A DNA stretch of 37,770 bases from Clostridia bacterium (GTDB lineage: Bacteria > Bacillota > Peptococcia > Peptococcales > BICA1-8). Numbering within the stretch: the first letter of the stretch is position 1; each line of letters starts with the position of its first letter. This document shows, piece after piece, positions 34,401-37,770 of this stretch. Under the pieces are notes generated by a model, which did not search any database, was not told the origin of the DNA, and saw only the letters and a list, made by a program, of their open reading frames with translations. Both the position numbers and the translations under genes were made by a program. The stretch is from contig JAAXZE010000160.1 of NCBI GenBank assembly GCA_012720075.1, forward strand, positions 1 to 37,770. Reading direction: 5' to 3'.

Positions 34401-35381
34401 ATGTTATTTCCTGTTACCAGATTGCGGCGTTTAAGAAGGACACCTGCCCTCAGAAATATGCTGCAGGAAGTCAAGGTTTCCGTCAATGACCTGATTTATC
34501 CTATGTTTGTCATAGAAGGGGAAAACGTAAAAAACCCTGTTTCTTCAATGCCCGGGGTCTATCAGTATTCCTTGGATAATCTCCTTTTTGAGGTTGAGAA
34601 AGTAGTCAATAAAGGAATCCCGGCCATAATACTTTTTGGCATACCTGGCTGTAAGGATTCTGTGGGCAGTGGGGCATATGCTCAAGACGGCATCATCCAA
34701 AAAAGCGTTTTAGAAATCAAAAAGTCTTTTCCCCGGTTAGTGGTTATTACTGATGTTTGTTTGTGTGAATATACCGATCATGGTCATTGTGGTTTGATTA
34801 AGGATAATGATGTTGATAATGATTCCACTTTGGAACTATTGGCAAAAACGGCGGTAACTCACGCTCAGGCCGGTGCCGATATTGTAGCCCCTTCGGATAT
34901 GATGGACGGACGGGTGGCCGCTATTCGGAAGGCTTTAGATAATGCCCATTTATATGATACCCTTATCATGTCTTATTCCGCCAAATATGCCTCCTCTTTC
35001 TATGGTCCTTTTCGGGATGCGGCAGGCTCGGCACCTCAGTTTGGCGATAGGAAAACCTACCAAATGGATCCCTGCTCCGGCGTAAAACAAGCAATACTGG
35101 AAACAAAGCTGGACATAGAAGAAGGGGCGGATCTGGTTATTGTTAAACCTGCCCTGGCTTATATGGATATTATTAAGGCCGTTCATGACCAGTTTTTATG
35201 TCCTGTTGTAAGTTATAATGTCAGCGGTGAGTATTCCATGATTAAAGCTGCCGCTGAAAAAGGCTGGATTAATGAAAAAAGTGTGGTTTTGGAACTGATG
35301 GCCGGTCTGAAAAGGGCGGGCAGCCAAATGATAATAACTTACCATGCTCCCCAAATTGCCGATTGGCTTAAAGAGGTTTAG
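34401..35381 (+). CDS. hemB: Porphobilinogen synthase (5-aminolevulinate dehydratase)
   Basis: A 326-residue enzyme condensing two 5-aminolevulinates. The Schiff-base lysines are K195 (YSAKYASSFYGPF) and K249 (VIVKPALAYMD). The zinc cysteines C120, C122 and C130 (DVCLCEYTDHGHCG) show it is the zinc-dependent type. ATG 34401 is chosen because AAGGGG lies 9 bases upstream; the in-frame ATG at 34392 touches that site. It begins 13 bases after the cobA-hemD fusion. Confidence 0.95.
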   Translation: MLFPVTRLRRLRRTPALRNMLQEVKVSVNDLIYPMFVIEGENVKNPVSSMPGVYQYSLDNLLFEVEKVVNKGIPAIILFGIPGCKDSVGSGAYAQDGIIQKSVLEIKKSFPRLVVITDVCLCEYTDHGHCGLIKDNDVDNDSTLELLAKTAVTHAQAGADIVAPSDMMDGRVAAIRKALDNAHLYDTLIMSYSAKYASSFYGPFRDAAGSAPQFGDRKTYQMDPCSGVKQAILETKLDIEEGADLVIVKPALAYMDIIKAVHDQFLCPVVSYNVSGEYSMIKAAAEKGWINEKSVVLELMAGLKRAGSQMIITYHAPQIADWLKEV

Positions 35382-35432
35382 TCAGAGCATGGGTATCGGA
35401 CCCGGACTATAATGAAAGGAATGGTAATAGAG

Positions 35433-36425
35433 ATGATAATTTCCTGGAATACTACCAACCAGTGTAATATGTATTGTAAACACTGTTACCGGGATGCCGG
35501 GGTCAAAGCCAGTGATGAGCTGTCTACGGAAGAAGGCAAAAATTTAATTTCCGAAATCAAAAAAGCCGGGTTTCGCATCATGATTTTCAGCGGCGGCGAA
35601 CCGTTAATGCGGCCCGATATTTTTGAATTGGTGGAACATGCCGCCCAAATCGGTTTGCGTCCGGTATTTGGTACCAACGGTACCTTAATTACCCGTGAAA
35701 CAGCCAGAAAGTTAAAGGAATTGGGTGTCATGGGTATGGGGATTAGCCTGGATAGTTTAGACCCGGAAAAACATGATACTTTGAGATGCTACCCGGGAGG
35801 CTTTGAACAGGCTGTTCAAGGCATGGAAAACTGTTTGGCTGAAAACCTTCCCTTTCAAATTCATACCACGGTTATGGATTGGAATAAGGACGAACTAACC
35901 CAAATTACCGATTTTGCAGTCCAAAAAGGAGCGGTAGCTCACCATCTCTTTTTTTTAGTGCCCACCGGCAGGGGGGCCGATATCGAAACCGAGTCATTGC
36001 GAGCCAAAGAGTATGAAGAAACCCTGACCCGCATCATGAATAAACAAAAAGAGGTAAATATTGAATTAAAACCCACCTGTGCCCCACAATTTGTTAGAAT
36101 TGCTAAAGAAATGGGGATGGATATAAGATTTCAGCGGGGGTGTTTAGCCGGTACTTCCTATTGTATAATCAGTCCCACCGGCAATGTTCAGCCCTGTGCC
36201 TATTTAAACATGCCTATAGGCAATGTTCGGGAAATACCCTTCAGTAAGTTGTGGCAAGAAAGTCCTGTGTTTAAGGAATTGCGGACTTTTAAATACAAAG
36301 GGGGCTGCGGGAGCTGTAAATATAAAATTGCCTGCGGAGGTTGTCGAGCCAGAGCAGCCTTTTATCATGACGGTGATTATATGGCTGAAGAGCCATGGTG
36401 TTTATATCGTGAAAAACAAAAGTAG
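35433..36425 (+). CDS. nirJ2: Radical SAM/SPASM protein of the NirJ/AhbC/AhbD group (NirJ2-like)
   Basis: A 330-residue radical SAM enzyme. The cluster cysteines are C11, C15 and C18 (WNTTNQCNMYCKHCYRDAG), SAM-binding FSGGEPLMRP follows, and the C-terminal SPASM-type cysteines (RGCLAG, QPCAYLNM, GGCGSCKYKIACGGC) would hold a second cluster. AhbC/AhbD convert didecarboxysiroheme to heme, and NirJ acts in heme d1 synthesis. The tetrapyrrole context fits a heme pathway; I cannot say which step it does. The exact start is uncertain: ATG 35433 gives the usual N-terminus, while in-frame ATGs at 35412 and 35421 are possible. A TATAAT (35408-35413) lacks a -35. Confidence 0.85.
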   Translation: MIISWNTTNQCNMYCKHCYRDAGVKASDELSTEEGKNLISEIKKAGFRIMIFSGGEPLMRPDIFELVEHAAQIGLRPVFGTNGTLITRETARKLKELGVMGMGISLDSLDPEKHDTLRCYPGGFEQAVQGMENCLAENLPFQIHTTVMDWNKDELTQITDFAVQKGAVAHHLFFLVPTGRGADIETESLRAKEYEETLTRIMNKQKEVNIELKPTCAPQFVRIAKEMGMDIRFQRGCLAGTSYCIISPTGNVQPCAYLNMPIGNVREIPFSKLWQESPVFKELRTFKYKGGCGSCKYKIACGGCRARAAFYHDGDYMAEEPWCLYREKQK

Positions 36426-36442
36426 TTTAAGGAGGGATTGGC

Positions 36443-37738
36443 GTGAGATATAAAAAATCCCAAATTAATTATGAAGAGGCAAAAAAATATATACCTGGTG
36501 GAGTAAATAGTCCCGTTAGAGCCTTTAAAGCGGTGGGCGACCACCCTGTCTTTATTGAAAAAGGAATGGGCGCCAGATTATTTGATGTTGACGGTAACCA
36601 ATATATTGATTATGTAGGCTCATGGGGCCCCTTAATTCTTGGCCACAGGCATCCCAAAGTTGTCGAAGCTCTAATGAAATGCCTGGAAAAAGGAACCAGC
36701 TTTGGCGCTCCTACGGAAATCGAAACTGAAATGGCTAAATTTATTATTGATGCCGTTCCTTCGATAGAAATGGTACGGATGGTTAATTCAGGAACGGAAG
36801 CAACCATGAGTGCCTTACGGTTGGCAAGGGCATATACCAAGAGGGATAAAATACTTAAATTTGAAGGTTGCTATCATGGACATGCCGATTCTTTATTAAT
36901 AAAAGCCGGGTCCGGAGCTCTCACTTTAGGTGTTCCTTCCAGCCCCGGCGTTCCCGCCGATATTGCCGGGGGTACCATTACTGCTTCCTTTAATGATCTG
37001 GAACAGGTTACAGCTATATTTAAGGAAATGGGAGAACAAATTGCTGCGGTAATTGTTGAACCGGTACCCGGAAATATGGGGGTTGTTTTACCGGAAGACG
37101 GGTTTTTGGAAGGACTCCGTAAAATTACCCAGGAATATGGTACGGTCTTAATTTTTGATGAGGTAATGGACGGGTTCAGATTATCTTTGGGAGGAGCCCA
37201 GGAGTTATTCAATATAAAGCCTGACTTGACTTGTTTAGGAAAAATTATCGGCGGTGGCCTGCCTGTAGGTGCATATGGCGGCAGGAGAGAGATAATGGAA
37301 CTGGTGGCGCCCCAGGGACCTGTTTACCAGGCCGGTACTTTATCGGGCAATCCTTTGGCCATGACGGCAGGATTGGCAACTTTAAAAGAGTTGGTTGATC
37401 CACAAGTTTATCAAAAACTGGACCGTTTGGGAAATAAATTGGCTGAAGGCATAAAAGAGGCGGCAGAAGAAACAGGTGTAGATGTTTGGATCAATAGTAT
37501 CGGTTCCATGGCATCCTGTTTCTTTACCAAAGAAAAAGTAAGGGATTTTAAATCGGCAACTACTTCAAACCTTAATAAATTTAAAGTCTTTTTCCAATCG
37601 ATGCTTTCCCAAGGTGTTTATCTGGCACCTTCCCAGTTTGAGGCTTCTTTCATCTCCTTAGCTCATACTGAAGAAGATATAGAAATGACGGTTAATGCCG
37701 CAAAAAACGCCTTTAAAGTGGTCCGAAAGATTGATTAA
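36443..37738 (+). CDS. hemL: Glutamate-1-semialdehyde 2,1-aminomutase
   Basis: A 431-residue PLP enzyme converting glutamate-1-semialdehyde to 5-aminolevulinate, the step after HemA. PLP lysine is K267 in [52 protein letters not shown] and [15 protein letters not shown] are family hallmarks. The usual FDEVMTGFR reads FDEVMDGFR here, a small substitution. The GTG start follows AAGGAGGG at 6 bases. Only 32 bases of sequence remain after the stop. Confidence 0.96.
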   Translation: MRYKKSQINYEEAKKYIPGGVNSPVRAFKAVGDHPVFIEKGMGARLFDVDGNQYIDYVGSWGPLILGHRHPKVVEALMKCLEKGTSFGAPTEIETEMAKFIIDAVPSIEMVRMVNSGTEATMSALRLARAYTKRDKILKFEGCYHGHADSLLIKAGSGALTLGVPSSPGVPADIAGGTITASFNDLEQVTAIFKEMGEQIAAVIVEPVPGNMGVVLPEDGFLEGLRKITQEYGTVLIFDEVMDGFRLSLGGAQELFNIKPDLTCLGKIIGGGLPVGAYGGRREIMELVAPQGPVYQAGTLSGNPLAMTAGLATLKELVDPQVYQKLDRLGNKLAEGIKEAAEETGVDVWINSIGSMASCFFTKEKVRDFKSATTSNLNKFKVFFQSMLSQGVYLAPSQFEASFISLAHTEEDIEMTVNAAKNAFKVVRKID

Positions 37739-37770
37739 GGGGATGATTAAAAAGCACTTAGGGCTTACTA

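Noticed and set aside
37743-37770. Start of a further gene after hemL (ATG at 37743)
   Set aside because: Only nine codons remain in the window and the GGGG stretch touches the ATG, so it cannot be supported.

Overview
The window carries about 35 protein genes, all on the plus strand, plus one tRNA, in AT-rich DNA with short gaps, many TTG/GTG starts and strong AGGAGG-type ribosome binding sites. spoIIP, spoIVA and YIEGIA-type genes point to an endospore-forming Firmicute. The IspH-S1 fusion, the DUF512 radical SAM protein and the siroheme-type tetrapyrrole operon make a Clostridia member (Peptococcaceae/Desulfotomaculum-Desulfitobacterium-like) most likely. The species cannot be named from the sequence alone.

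Layout: (1) 194-4676, lactate utilisation: permease lldP, then the FAD subunit (glcD) and the Fe-S/CCG subunit (glcF) of a membrane-associated 2-hydroxyacid (lactate/glycolate) dehydrogenase, closed by a clear terminator. (2) 4798-12036, mixed housekeeping: a BaiN/HI0933-like flavoprotein, a small membrane-anchored unknown, a Lin0512-family protein, an unknown with a possible degenerate TrpF-like fold, aroF (DAHP synthase), cmk, plsC and an ispH-rpsA fusion. (3) 12112-17299, fni (type 2 IPP isomerase), then a cluster with sporulation links: DUF1614 membrane protein, spoIIP, YIEGIA protein, its small partner, and two tandem DUF3189 genes. (4) 17382-23378, a DUF512/PDZ radical SAM protein with its own promoter, der, plsY, gpsA and spoIVA. 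(5) 23527-27451, an amino-acid operon from a strong promoter: ACT-domain protein, hom, thrB, aspartate kinase. (6) 27480-28236, tRNA-Pro(GGG) with promoter and terminator, followed by the only long gene-poor stretch. That stretch holds a palindrome and a decayed C-terminal piece of a group II intron maturase. (7) 28237-37738, a quinone side-chain and tetrapyrrole run: hepS-like and polyprenyl diphosphate synthase, precorrin-2 dehydrogenase, hemA, hemC, cobA-hemD fusion, hemB, a NirJ/Ahb-type radical SAM protein and hemL.

How it fits together: lactate oxidation would feed electrons into a quinone pool, whose isoprenoid side chain could depend on IspH, Fni and the HepS/HepT pair. The tetrapyrrole operon makes uroporphyrinogen III from glutamyl-tRNA and directs it to precorrin-2 and siroheme; the radical SAM gene suggests heme made by the siroheme-dependent route. 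Several operon starts and ends can be read as sigma-A-like promoters and intrinsic terminators.

I found no complete mobile element, CRISPR array, toxin system or clearly new multi-gene system. The best leads are the maturase remnant behind the tRNA, the TrpF-like unknown before aroF, the diverged DUF3189 pair inside the sporulation-linked cluster, and the lone NirJ-type gene without its usual pathway partners.
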